Positions 1 through 6,767 of a stretch of DNA of 10,044 bases are shown one piece after another. How positions within the stretch are numbered: the first letter of the stretch is position 1; the number at the start of each line of letters is the position of its first letter. The notes beneath the pieces were generated by a model. It saw only the letters and a program-made list of their open reading frames with translations, was not told where the DNA came from and did no database searches. Both the position numbers and the translations under genes were made by a program. The stretch covers positions 1 to 10,044 of the forward strand of contig CBFGRJ010000267.1 of the NCBI GenBank assembly GCA_965651135.1. The letters are read 5' to 3'. The stretch is from JAICQQ01 sp965651135 (GTDB lineage: Bacteria > Myxococcota_A > Polyangia > Polyangiales > Polyangiaceae).

Positions 1-713
1 AGTGCGCTGGGCTCTCCGGCCTCGCTTTGCTGAGCCTTTGCGGGTTTGGGGGGCTTGGCTGATTTGCCGGGTTTTTTCGCTGCTTTCGGCGATTCGCCGC
101 CGGTGAGTGTCTTCGGTTCGTCGGCGGCAAACGCTTCGCTCGGCTCGAAATCCTCCTCGTCGTCGAGCTCTTTCTCCAAGTCCGGCACCTTCGGTTCCGC
201 CAGCGCTTCGCTCACGGCCTCTTCTTCCTCGTCCCAATCGGAGTCGTCCATTTCCGGCAGCGAAGAGACGACTTGATCATCGTCATCGTCGTCGTCCTCC
301 TCCTCCTCGCTCAGGTTCAACTGAGTGTGTCGGCGCGCTTCGAGCGCTTGCTCGATACTGCGATCGAGATCCGAAAATTCGAACGGCTTATCCACGTGGG
401 CGTCCGCTCCGTACAGAGGCGAAGTCATCTCGTTCAAATTCTCACCGATACCGGTCAGCATCACGACGCCGGTGTGAGCGAGCGAAACCGTCTCACGAAC
501 TTTTCGACAGACTTCCCAACCACTCATGCCCGGCATCATCACGTCGAGAACCACGATGTCCGGCAGATGATCACAAGCGAGCTCCCAGGCCTGATCGCCA
601 TCCGAAGCTTCGATGACCTGATAACCTTTGGTTCGTAAGTGTCCGGCCACGAGGGCTAGGGTGCTCGGTTCGTCGTCCGCTACTAGAACAGTCGTTTTTT
701 GGGGTTCTGCCAT
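1..713 (-). CDS. Response regulator receiver-domain protein with acidic tail (partial, C-terminus beyond window)
   Basis: Reading leftward from the ATG at 713-711 the frame stays open to the window edge (237 residues). A GGAGG lies four bases upstream of the ATG. Residues 7-127 are a complete CheY-like receiver: acidic pair D13/D14, phospho-acceptor D57 in VVLDVMMPGMSG, T87 in VVMLTGIG and K109 in the VDKPFE motif. A sensor histidine kinase would be expected to phosphorylate D57; none is visible nearby. After the receiver there is no DNA-binding domain in view. Instead residues 136-146 are four Glu then seven Asp. More acidic stretches follow (about 156-198), then a Lys/Pro/Ala-rich segment (209-228). 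The output domain, if any, lies outside the window. The gene is divergent from the MoxR/VWA operon, so a functional link is possible but unproven. The receiver call is firm; the role of the tail is unknown. Confidence 0.93.
   Translation of the reverse strand, partial: MAEPQKTTVLVADDEPSTLALVAGHLRTKGYQVIEASDGDQAWELACDHLPDIVVLDVMMPGMSGWEVCRKVRETVSLAHTGVVMLTGIGENLNEMTSPLYGADAHVDKPFEFSDLDRSIEQALEARRHTQLNLSEEEEDDDDDDDQVVSSLPEMDDSDWDEEEEAVSEALAEPKVPDLEKELDDEEDFEPSEAFAADEPKTLTGGESPKAAKKPGKSAKPPKPAKAQQSEAGEPSA
277..309. repeat. Imperfect TCN trinucleotide run encoding the Glu/Asp tract
   Basis: Eleven consecutive TCN triplets on the plus strand (TCA/TCG units, then four TCC, then TCG). Read on the minus strand in the receiver gene's frame they give the four Glu and seven Asp codons at residues 136-146. 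The repeat is imperfect (GAG, GAC and GAT codons mixed). Such a tract can expand or contract in whole codons without breaking the frame. Confidence 0.7.
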
Positions 714-739
714 GATGCCTCCGCGTAACCAGCACAGAT

Positions 740-770
740 ATCATGAGTCTACCTGGGATGCTTCGGTCAA
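740..770 (-). promoter_or_regulatory. Candidate sigma-70-type promoter for the receiver gene
   Basis: On the minus strand, TTGACC (770-765) matches the -35 consensus at five of six bases. CATGAT (745-740) matches the -10 consensus at four of six. The 19-base spacer is longer than the usual 17, so this is tentative. It would give a leader of roughly 20 bases before the ATG at 713. Confidence 0.28.
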
Positions 771-962
771 CCTCGACGGCATGCGAGGTCGATCCGGCCA
801 CCGAATCCGGACCAAGTCCCATGGGCCCGCGCGTGTCCAAAAGGCAGCGATTTACCCACCGCCGACGCTCCGTGTGGCGCGAAAAGCGGCTTTTCTGGGC
901 GGCTTCGAAAGCTGCTGGAACTTTTGCGCGTTACAAACGTCATCGCACAATATGAGCATGCC

Positions 963-967
963 AGGAG
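963..967 (+). promoter_or_regulatory. Ribosome binding site favouring the GTG start at 978
   Basis: AGGAG stands 10 bases before the GTG at 978. The longer in-frame TTG start at 924 has only a weak GGA upstream. The better Shine-Dalgarno, plus promoter-like bases overlapping 924-953, make 978 the preferred start of the first operon gene. Confidence 0.5.
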
Positions 968-977
968 ATTCGAGGTC

Positions 978-2861
978 GTGAGCGAGCGGTCGTCCCTCGC
1001 GGGGCTGGGGCGGAGCGCCCGCTGGACCGGTGTGCGACTGCGTTTGGGGGCGGGGCTCCGGAGAGGGATTGTCTGGCTACCGGCCGTGCTCGTGTACGCC
1101 ATTGGCGCACTGACTGTCATCAAGGTCGCCACCCCCAGCAAAGCGCTCGAGTCCGCGTTGCTGGGCATCGGCGCCGGCTTGCTGCTGGCGTGGGGCGCCC
1201 TGGTCGTTTACACGATCTGGAGCCGCCGAGCTCCGAATCATGGCGCCCACTGTTTGGAGCGATATCACCAGCTGCAGGGGCGACTGGTCAACGCATTGGA
1301 GTTTGCGCGAGTACCGGCAGAACGGCGTAGCCCGCTCATGCGGGCAGCCATTGACGACGCGCTCGAAAAAGTCGGGACCTTGTCACCGTCCAAAGCAGCT
1401 CCTTTGACGATCCCGAAAGAAGCGGGGATCGTGGCCCTGCTCGCGGCCGGTCTCGTGGGCATAGCCCTTCTGGAAGTGCGCGTGTTGCGCTACGTCCCGC
1501 CCACAGCGTCGAGCTTCAAACCGATGGTGATGACCGCGGACGATCTCGAGTTGTTTCGAGATCTCACCACGGAGCTGGAGCAGCAGGGTAAAGACGCCCA
1601 GACACTCGCCGCGGTAAGGCGCTTCAACCAATTGATCGAAGATATTGCGGAACGCCGTCTAGACCGCCGCGAAGTGTTCAAGAGGCTCGCCACGCTCGAA
1701 AAAGACCTGACCAAGGCCGGCGAAGCAGAACGAGAAGCGACCGAAGAAGGGCTGAAGGGCCTGGCGCACGAGTTGGAAAAGTCCGACCTGTCGAAACCGG
1801 TGGCTGAGGCCCTGAAAGAGCAACGCTTGGCGGACGCGGAGAAAGCCATGCGGGAGCTGGCCGAAAAGCTGAAGAACAAGCGCACCCCCCCTACCAAAGC
1901 CGAGCTCGACCGGTTGCGTCGAGCCCTGGAACGGGCAAGCAAAGCAAGTCAAGCGAAGAACCAGTCGCTGCTCGAGCAGAAAGAAGCGCTCGAGAAAGAA
2001 CGCAAGCGCCTGCTCGACAAGAAGAAGAAGCAGGACAACTCGCTGAGCGCACAGGATCAAAAGAAGCTCGACCAGCTCGACCGGCAGCTCGAACGCCTCG
2101 ACAGGGAGACGCAAAAGAGCAAGCGCAGCGCCGAGCAGATGTCGGAGCTGGACCGCAAACTTGCGGAGGCAGCTCGCGACCTGATGAAGGCTCAGGGAGC
2201 CAGCGCGGAAGATCTCCAGTCCGCGGCCCAGGACTTGAACCGCATGGCCAAGGAGGAAATGACCCGCCAGCAGAAAGAAGAGCTGCTCAAGCGCTTGCAA
2301 GAAATGCGCGAAATTCTGCGACAGCAGGGGGCAGGCGGGCAGCAGCGCATGCAGCGCTTGATGCGATTTGGGCGTAAGGCGCGTGGTCAATCGGGTGGCC
2401 CGGGCGGGGAGCAGGGTGGCGGAAAGGGTCAGGGTCAAGGCGTACGGCCGGGCCAGATCACACCGATGCTGGTGCCTGGTGAGGGCGGCGGAGAAATCCC
2501 CATGGCCGGTATGGGGCAAGGCAGCCAAGGCGCCGGAAAGCCGGGTGATCAACCCGGCGGCGGTGGCCCGGGCGGCAAAGAATGGGGAACCGGGCACGAT
2601 GCGAACGTCGGAGGCGAAAGCACCGAGCTCAAAGGGCAGACGAAGGACGTCGTCGCCGCAGGGGTGGACACGGGTGAAGGCACCGCCTCCAGCGAGGTGA
2701 TCTACGGCGCCGCTCAGCGAGGCTTCGTCGGGCGCGGTTACCAAAAAGTATACACGGACTACCAAACCGTAGCGGAGCGCGTCATGGAACAGGACGAGAT
2801 ACCTCCTGGTTATCGTTTCTACGTGCGCCGCTACTTCCAGTTGATACGACCCCGGGAGTAA
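978..2861 (+). CDS. Membrane-anchored coiled-coil, Gly-rich protein, DUF4175-like (first gene of the MoxR/VWA operon)
   Basis: 627 residues from the GTG at 978. Three hydrophobic segments are seen at about 30-50, 56-81 and 149-167; the basic N-terminus and the SRR-containing 82-148 loop should be cytosolic. Residues 185-455 are charged and helix-prone, dominated by Lys, Glu, Leu and Gln (for example RRALERASKASQAKNQ), as in a long coiled coil. Residues 451-545 are Gly/Gln/Pro-rich and probably disordered. A compact tail (about 573-627) ends in EIPPGYRFYVRRYFQLIRP, which resembles the C-terminal motif of hypothetical proteins that precede moxR genes. The layout of N-terminal TMs, coiled coil and Gly-rich end resembles DUF4175-type proteins; this is recognised from memory, and no enzymatic motif is seen. 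By the positive-inside rule everything after TM3 is periplasmic. It is a plausible scaffold for the VWA partners, but its function is unknown. The stop is six bases before moxR. Confidence 0.85.
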   Translation: MSERSSLAGLGRSARWTGVRLRLGAGLRRGIVWLPAVLVYAIGALTVIKVATPSKALESALLGIGAGLLLAWGALVVYTIWSRRAPNHGAHCLERYHQLQGRLVNALEFARVPAERRSPLMRAAIDDALEKVGTLSPSKAAPLTIPKEAGIVALLAAGLVGIALLEVRVLRYVPPTASSFKPMVMTADDLELFRDLTTELEQQGKDAQTLAAVRRFNQLIEDIAERRLDRREVFKRLATLEKDLTKAGEAEREATEEGLKGLAHELEKSDLSKPVAEALKEQRLADAEKAMRELAEKLKNKRTPPTKAELDRLRRALERASKASQAKNQSLLEQKEALEKERKRLLDKKKKQDNSLSAQDQKKLDQLDRQLERLDRETQKSKRSAEQMSELDRKLAEAARDLMKAQGASAEDLQSAAQDLNRMAKEEMTRQQKEELLKRLQEMREILRQQGAGGQQRMQRLMRFGRKARGQSGGPGGEQGGGKGQGQGVRPGQITPMLVPGEGGGEIPMAGMGQGSQGAGKPGDQPGGGGPGGKEWGTGHDANVGGESTELKGQTKDVVAAGVDTGEGTASSEVIYGAAQRGFVGRGYQKVYTDYQTVAERVMEQDEIPPGYRFYVRRYFQLIRPRE

Positions 2862-2867
2862 CTGCAA

Positions 2868-3869
2868 ATGTCGGATACCGAACGAGCGCGCGAAAGCATC
2901 GAGCGCTTTCAAAAACAAATTGGCCTGCTCCGTGAAGAGATTGGCCGCGTCATCGTGGGCAATCGCAGCGTCGTCGATGGCGTGCTCACCTGTATGCTGG
3001 CCGGCTCGCATGCTCTGCTAGAAGGCGTGCCGGGCCTGGGCAAGACGATGTTGGTGCGCACCTTGGCAGAAGCCGTGGGTCTGGACTTTTCGCGCATCCA
3101 ATTCACGCCCGATTTGATGCCCGCCGACATCATCGGGACTACGGTCATCGACGAGGCAGCCAGCGGCACTCAGCGCTTCGAGTTTCGCAAGGGGCCGGTG
3201 TTTGCGAACATAGTGCTGGCGGACGAGGTGAATCGCGCGACGCCGAAGACACAGAGCGCTTTGTTGGAGGCGATGCAGGAACATCGCGTGACCGTGGGCA
3301 CCAAGACCTACGAAATTGGCGAACCCTACTTCGTGCTGGCGACCCAGAACCCGCTCGAAATGGAGGGCACGTACCCGTTACCCGAGGCTCAGCTCGATCG
3401 CTTTTTCTTCAAGTTGCAGGTGCCCTTTCCCACTCGGCAAGAGCTGCATACGATCATCGAACGGACGACCACGGGGCACCATGTCGAAGTGAACGCGGTG
3501 CTCAGCCGCGCCGATATCGTCTCGATGCAAGAGCTCGTGCGCAGTGTGCCGGTTGCGCACTCCGTGCAAGATTACGCGATACGTGTGCTCCAGGCCACGC
3601 ATCCCGATCACGAAGAGGCTACCGAAAAGGTCAGGCGCTTCGTACGCACGGGGGCCTCTCCGCGCGGGGCTCAGGCCATGCTCTTGGCTTCGAAAATCAG
3701 AGCGCTATTCGAGGGGCGCTTCGCTCCCTCCATCGACGACGTGCGAGCGAGCACGGCGCCCGCGCTCCGTCATCGCATCCTGCTGAACTTCGAGGGCGAA
3801 GCCGAGGGAGTCAGCACCGACGCCGTCATCGACGAGATTTTGGAGCAAGTCCCCGAGTCGAAGGCTTGA
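2868..3869 (+). CDS. MoxR-family AAA+ ATPase
   Basis: 333 residues, the usual MoxR length. Motifs in order: Walker A GVPGLGKT (53-60), Walker B IVLADEVNR (115-123, with D119/E120), sensor 1 in VLATQNP (156-162, N161), the EAQLDRFFF arginine-finger region (R178), and sensor 2 in GASPRG (262-267, R266). The C-terminal helical lid follows to the end. No TM segment or signal peptide is present, so it is cytosolic. MoxR ATPases form oligomeric rings that use ATP to remodel or mature protein complexes, typically together with VWA-domain partners encoded beside them, which fits this locus. The ATG at 2868 is preceded by GGGAG (2854-2858, nine-base spacing) inside the end of the previous gene, so translation is probably coupled. 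The family assignment is firm; the substrate is unknown. Confidence 0.97.
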   Translation: MSDTERARESIERFQKQIGLLREEIGRVIVGNRSVVDGVLTCMLAGSHALLEGVPGLGKTMLVRTLAEAVGLDFSRIQFTPDLMPADIIGTTVIDEAASGTQRFEFRKGPVFANIVLADEVNRATPKTQSALLEAMQEHRVTVGTKTYEIGEPYFVLATQNPLEMEGTYPLPEAQLDRFFFKLQVPFPTRQELHTIIERTTTGHHVEVNAVLSRADIVSMQELVRSVPVAHSVQDYAIRVLQATHPDHEEATEKVRRFVRTGASPRGAQAMLLASKIRALFEGRFAPSIDDVRASTAPALRHRILLNFEGEAEGVSTDAVIDEILEQVPESKA

Positions 3870-3904
3870 CTAGTGATTTGCCTGCGTGTCCGCACCTCTA
3901 TTTC

Positions 3905-3923
3905 GGGCGCCCCATGGGGGCCC
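3905..3923 (+). promoter_or_regulatory. Candidate hairpin ahead of the DUF58 ribosome binding site
   Basis: GGGC (3905-3908) pairs with GCCC (3920-3923) and CCC (3910-3912) pairs with GGG (3916-3918), with one G/G mismatch and a CAT loop. It is a short GC-only stem seven bases before the GGAG at 3931. If translation starts at the TTG at 3940 this lies in the moxR-DUF58 spacer and could tune DUF58 expression; if the GTG at 3886 is used it is merely coding. Confidence 0.3.
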
Positions 3924-3930
3924 TCGGCCA

Positions 3931-3934
3931 GGAG
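3931..3934 (+). promoter_or_regulatory. Ribosome binding site deciding the DUF58 start (TTG 3940)
   Basis: GGAG lies five bases before the in-frame TTG at 3940. The upstream alternative GTG at 3886 has no purine-rich stretch at the right distance. The 18 residues between the two starts are Pro/Gly/Arg-rich and do not look like part of the fold. Confidence 0.5.
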
Positions 3935-3939
3935 TTAGC

Positions 3940-4890
3940 TTGAGTCTCTTCGACGTGTTCAAGCGAGCTCACTTGCCGGTCTCCCGGCGCTTCAGCCAAC
4001 GGCCGAGCGCGGACGAGGAGCTGTTCGACGACGACTTCCAGCGCAAGCTCGAGATGCTTGCCATGGTTAGCCGCCGCGTGTTTGCGGGGCGCATGCGGGC
4101 CGAGCGCAGGACCAAGAAGAAGGGCAGCGGTGTCGAGTTCGCGGATCATCGCAAGTATGTCGAGGGCGATGATTTCCGCTACGTGGACTGGAATATCTAT
4201 CAGCGCTTCGGAAAGCTGCTCGTCAGGCTGTACGAGGAAGAAGAAGACCTCAGTATCTATCTGATCGTCGATTGCTCGAGCTCGATGGGGTTTGGTGATG
4301 GCAAAAAGTTCGATCATGCTCGGCGCTTGTGCGCAGCGCTCGCCTATGTCGGTTTGGCCAATCTCGATCGGGTGACGATCGTAGGCGTCTCCGACGGAGA
4401 GCTGGTGAGGATGCCAGCTACCCGTGGCAAGGGCCGCATCTTCAAGGTGCTGAACTTTCTGCGGGAGCTGGAGGCCAGCGGCACGACAGAGCTCGCCGAA
4501 ACGCTCAGAATGTTCGTCGCCCAGCACAAACGGCGCGGGTTGGCCGTGCTGATCAGCGACCTGTACGATCCCGCAGGCTTCGAAGGAGGGATCAACATGT
4601 TGAGATTCAACAAGTTCGAACCCTTCGTCATGCACATCGTCGATCCCCGCGAGGCTCGCCCCGAGCTCAAAGGGGACGTTCGAATCTACGACTGCGAGAC
4701 CGGCGACGAGCGTGAGCTCACCGTGACCGCCGCCATGCTGGATAAGATCGGGCAGGCCTGGGAACAGTACACCCAGAGCATCGAGCGATTCTGCGCATCG
4801 CGACAAGTGCCGTACTTCGCGGCTTCGGTCGATGTGGAGTTCGAAGAGCTGATCTTGCAGGTGTTCAGGCGGGGAGGTTTCTTGCGCTGA
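3940..4890 (+). CDS. DUF58 domain-containing protein (soluble VWA-like partner of MoxR)
   Basis: 316 residues from the TTG at 3940; starting at the GTG at 3886 would give 334. The DUF58 signature is clear: GSGVEFADHRKYVEGDD (63-78) followed by FRYVDWNIYQR (79-89). It leads into a VWA-like fold with MIDAS motif DCSSSM (D111, S113, S115), a GTTEL loop near 181-185 that may supply the third metal contact, and LISDLYD (204-210). Unlike many DUF58 proteins there is no N-terminal TM pair, so this member should be cytosolic with MoxR. DUF58 genes directly after moxR are a standard arrangement, and the protein is generally viewed as a binding partner or adaptor for the ATPase. The gap from the moxR stop is 70 bases (16 with the longer start), the widest in the operon. 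The stop overlaps the next start by one base. Confidence 0.93.
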   Translation: MSLFDVFKRAHLPVSRRFSQRPSADEELFDDDFQRKLEMLAMVSRRVFAGRMRAERRTKKKGSGVEFADHRKYVEGDDFRYVDWNIYQRFGKLLVRLYEEEEDLSIYLIVDCSSSMGFGDGKKFDHARRLCAALAYVGLANLDRVTIVGVSDGELVRMPATRGKGRIFKVLNFLRELEASGTTELAETLRMFVAQHKRRGLAVLISDLYDPAGFEGGINMLRFNKFEPFVMHIVDPREARPELKGDVRIYDCETGDERELTVTAAMLDKIGQAWEQYTQSIERFCASRQVPYFAASVDVEFEELILQVFRRGGFLR

Positions 4891-6767
4891 TGCATCTGAC
4901 CGGCCTCCCCCTTTCGACGCTGCTGGCGCTCGGTGCTGTCTTCGGAGCGCTCACGGTAGCGCTCTACATTCTAAAGCTTCGCCGCCGGCCCGTGGCCGTG
5001 CCGTTTTCTCGCATCTGGCAGCAGGTGTTGCGCGACAAGCAGGCGACTACGCTGTTTTCGCAGCTCAAGCGACTCTTGTCGCTTTTGCTTCAACTCGCGC
5101 TTCTGGCTTTGATGCTGTTGGCCTTGGGAGACCCGCGGACCACACAGAACCTCGTCGAGGGGCGCAACATGGTGGTGTTGATCGATGCCAGTGCTTCGAT
5201 GAAAGCCACGGACGTTGCACCGAATCGTTTGGAAGTGGCCAAGCGCGAGGTGACTCGCATGGTGGAAGGGCTCAGCGGGTCGGACCGCATGCTGGTGGCC
5301 CAAATGGACGCCTCCATTCGCCCGTTGTCCACCATGACCAACGAGATTTCGGATCTCAAGAGCGGGCTCGAAGCCGTGAAGGCATCGGACACGCGTGCCG
5401 ACTTGCGCCGGGCCATGAGCTTCGCGCTCGATTCGCTACGCGGGCTCGGTAAGGCGGAGATCATCGTGGTCAGCGACGGCGCATTGGGCGATCTCGAGCC
5501 GATCGCCAAAGAGCTGGACCTTTCGAAGGTGAAGCTCAGCTACGTCAAGGTGGGCACTTCTTCGAAGAACGTGGCGATCACGGAGTTTTCGGTGCGCCGA
5601 TATCCGCTCGACAAGTCGCGCTACGAGGTGATGCTGGAGCTCACCAATACGAACGACGAACCAGCCAACGTCGAATTGACGCTGCTCGGTGACGGCAACG
5701 TCGTGGACGTGACCGAGATCGCGCTCAGGCCGCAAGAGAGTCTAGCGCGCTTTTACCAAGATCTTGCCGGTGCGAGCCGCACGCTGGAAGCCAGCATCAA
5801 GCTGGCCGATGGCAAGCGCGACGACTTACCCGCGGACGACCGCGCCTATGCGCTCATGCCCGAGCGCCGGAGGGCCAGAGTACTGGTGGTCACCGAGGGC
5901 AATACCTACCTCGAAGCGGCGCTTTTGCTCGACGAGTACCTCGATGTCGAGGTGATTGCACCCGCTCAGTACCCGCCCGCTCAGAACTTCGACGTCACCA
6001 TCTACGACGCGGTAGCGCCCGTCCACGATCCAAAGACCGGTCCTGCCCTGTACTTGGCTCCTCCGGCCGAGGGCAGCCCCGTCGAGCTCGGGCGCAGCAT
6101 CGAGATGTTCGGCTTCGATTCTTGGGACAAGAAGTCGCCGTTTTTGGCCTTCATGGCCATGGGCGACATTCAGGTCGCGGCGGGGCATGCTTTCAAGCCG
6201 AGCAAAGATCAGAAGGTCGTCGGCGCCAGCGAGCTCGGTCCGATTTTGGTGTCGGGCACACGAGCGGGGCAACGGTTTCTCGCGCTCTCGTTCGATCCGC
6301 GCAACAGTGACTTCGTGTTGCGCGTCGCCTGGCCCCTGTTCGTGTTGAACACGGTGAATGCGTTCGTCGAAGAAGACACGTCGTACATCTCGTCGTTCCG
6401 CACCGGCCAGGTGTGGAGGGTTCCCGCTCCAAGCACGGTGGATATCGCCACGCTGATCGAACCGAACGGCAAACGGCGTCAAGTGCCCGTCAAAGAAGGC
6501 CGCGCGTTTTATCTCGGCGAACACGCCGGCTTTTATCAGCTCGAAGCCGCGGAAGCCCCACCCCTTCGTTTCGCTGCCAACCTATCCGACCTACAAGAGA
6601 GCCGCATCGCGCCAGCGTCCGAGCTCGCCCTGGGCGCTACCAAGGCGGGAACCGTCGGCGATTTTCAGGTCGGTGTGCGCCGAGAGATCTGGCTCTATCT
6701 TTTGCTCGTGGTCATCGCGGTTTCAATCGTCGAGTGGGTCAGCTACCACAGAAGGTGGACGGTGTGA
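4890..6767 (+). CDS. BatA-type membrane protein with VWA domain
   Basis: 625 residues. The N-terminus has TM1 (about 8-28), a basic loop (31-61, with RRRPVAVPFSRIW) and TM2 (about 62-80), as in the BatA N-terminal domain. A VWA domain follows (about 92-225) with MIDAS DASAS (D99, S101, S103) and VVSDG (193-197). Next come a beta-rich segment (226-325) and a glutamine-amidotransferase-like region (328-490) that begins ARVLVVTEGNTYLEAAL, with no Cys nucleophile. A last beta segment leads to TM3 (about 600-617) and a short basic tail, YHRRWTV. The positive-inside rule puts the VWA and following domains in the periplasm. The ATG at 4890 shares one base with the DUF58 stop (TGATG), and GGGGAGG (4871-4877) lies upstream, so translation is coupled. 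The family resembles Bat (aerotolerance) proteins; an actual aerotolerance role is not implied. Binding is probably metal-dependent through the MIDAS; the ligand is unknown. Confidence 0.9.
   Translation: MHLTGLPLSTLLALGAVFGALTVALYILKLRRRPVAVPFSRIWQQVLRDKQATTLFSQLKRLLSLLLQLALLALMLLALGDPRTTQNLVEGRNMVVLIDASASMKATDVAPNRLEVAKREVTRMVEGLSGSDRMLVAQMDASIRPLSTMTNEISDLKSGLEAVKASDTRADLRRAMSFALDSLRGLGKAEIIVVSDGALGDLEPIAKELDLSKVKLSYVKVGTSSKNVAITEFSVRRYPLDKSRYEVMLELTNTNDEPANVELTLLGDGNVVDVTEIALRPQESLARFYQDLAGASRTLEASIKLADGKRDDLPADDRAYALMPERRRARVLVVTEGNTYLEAALLLDEYLDVEVIAPAQYPPAQNFDVTIYDAVAPVHDPKTGPALYLAPPAEGSPVELGRSIEMFGFDSWDKKSPFLAFMAMGDIQVAAGHAFKPSKDQKVVGASELGPILVSGTRAGQRFLALSFDPRNSDFVLRVAWPLFVLNTVNAFVEEDTSYISSFRTGQVWRVPAPSTVDIATLIEPNGKRRQVPVKEGRAFYLGEHAGFYQLEAAEAPPLRFAANLSDLQESRIAPASELALGATKAGTVGDFQVGVRREIWLYLLLVVIAVSIVEWVSYHRRWTV

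Larger units (their letters stand above)
714..977. promoter_or_regulatory. Divergent intergenic region between receiver gene and MoxR/VWA operon
   Basis: The 264 bases separate two divergent starts and must hold both promoters unless transcription enters from elsewhere. No convincing ORF of its own is seen. Visible elements are a possible sigma-70-type promoter for the receiver gene (740-770, minus), a perfect inverted repeat GAAAAG-CGG-CTTTTC at 881-895, a small palindrome CGTT-ACA-AACG at 929-939, and a weak plus-strand promoter-like pair (TTGCGC at 924-929, CAATAT at 948-953, 18-base spacer). The plus-strand pair would place transcription start just upstream of the AGGAG at 963-967. The region's regulatory role follows from gene orientation; the individual elements are only candidates. 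Confidence 0.55.

Noticed and set aside
107..638. Open plus-strand frames (107-616 and 273-638) opposite the receiver gene
   Set aside because: They are antisense to a clearly conserved receiver domain; their Arg/Ser-rich and hydrophobic runs mirror the acidic tract and codon bias of the real gene.
875..890. Sigma-54-like promoter (TGGCGC then GGC)
   Set aside because: The spacing between the GG and GC elements is one base too long and the -12 element does not match TTGC.
881..895. GAAAAG-CGG-CTTTTC as a terminator
   Set aside because: The six-base stem has no following T-tract in either direction, and it lies upstream of both divergent genes, where a terminator is not expected.
924..977. 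N-terminal extension of the coiled-coil gene from the TTG at 924
   Set aside because: It has only a weak GGA upstream and overlaps promoter-like bases, whereas the GTG at 978 has AGGAG; the longer form cannot be fully excluded.
1659..3011. 450-codon open frame on the minus strand
   Set aside because: It lies opposite the coiled-coil gene and its Leu/Phe/Ala-rich product is the complement of Lys/Glu/Gln codons; it has no recognisable domain and crosses the moxR start.
3898..4806. 302-codon minus-strand open frame
   Set aside because: Antisense to the DUF58 gene, whose motifs are unmistakable; explained by GC-rich third positions.
6413..6763. 117-codon upstream extension of the double-VWA gene
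   Set aside because: It would lie wholly inside the BatA-type gene in another frame and is Arg/Pro/Ser-rich; the GTG at 6764 with a four-base stop overlap and AAGG upstream is the natural start, directly before TM1.
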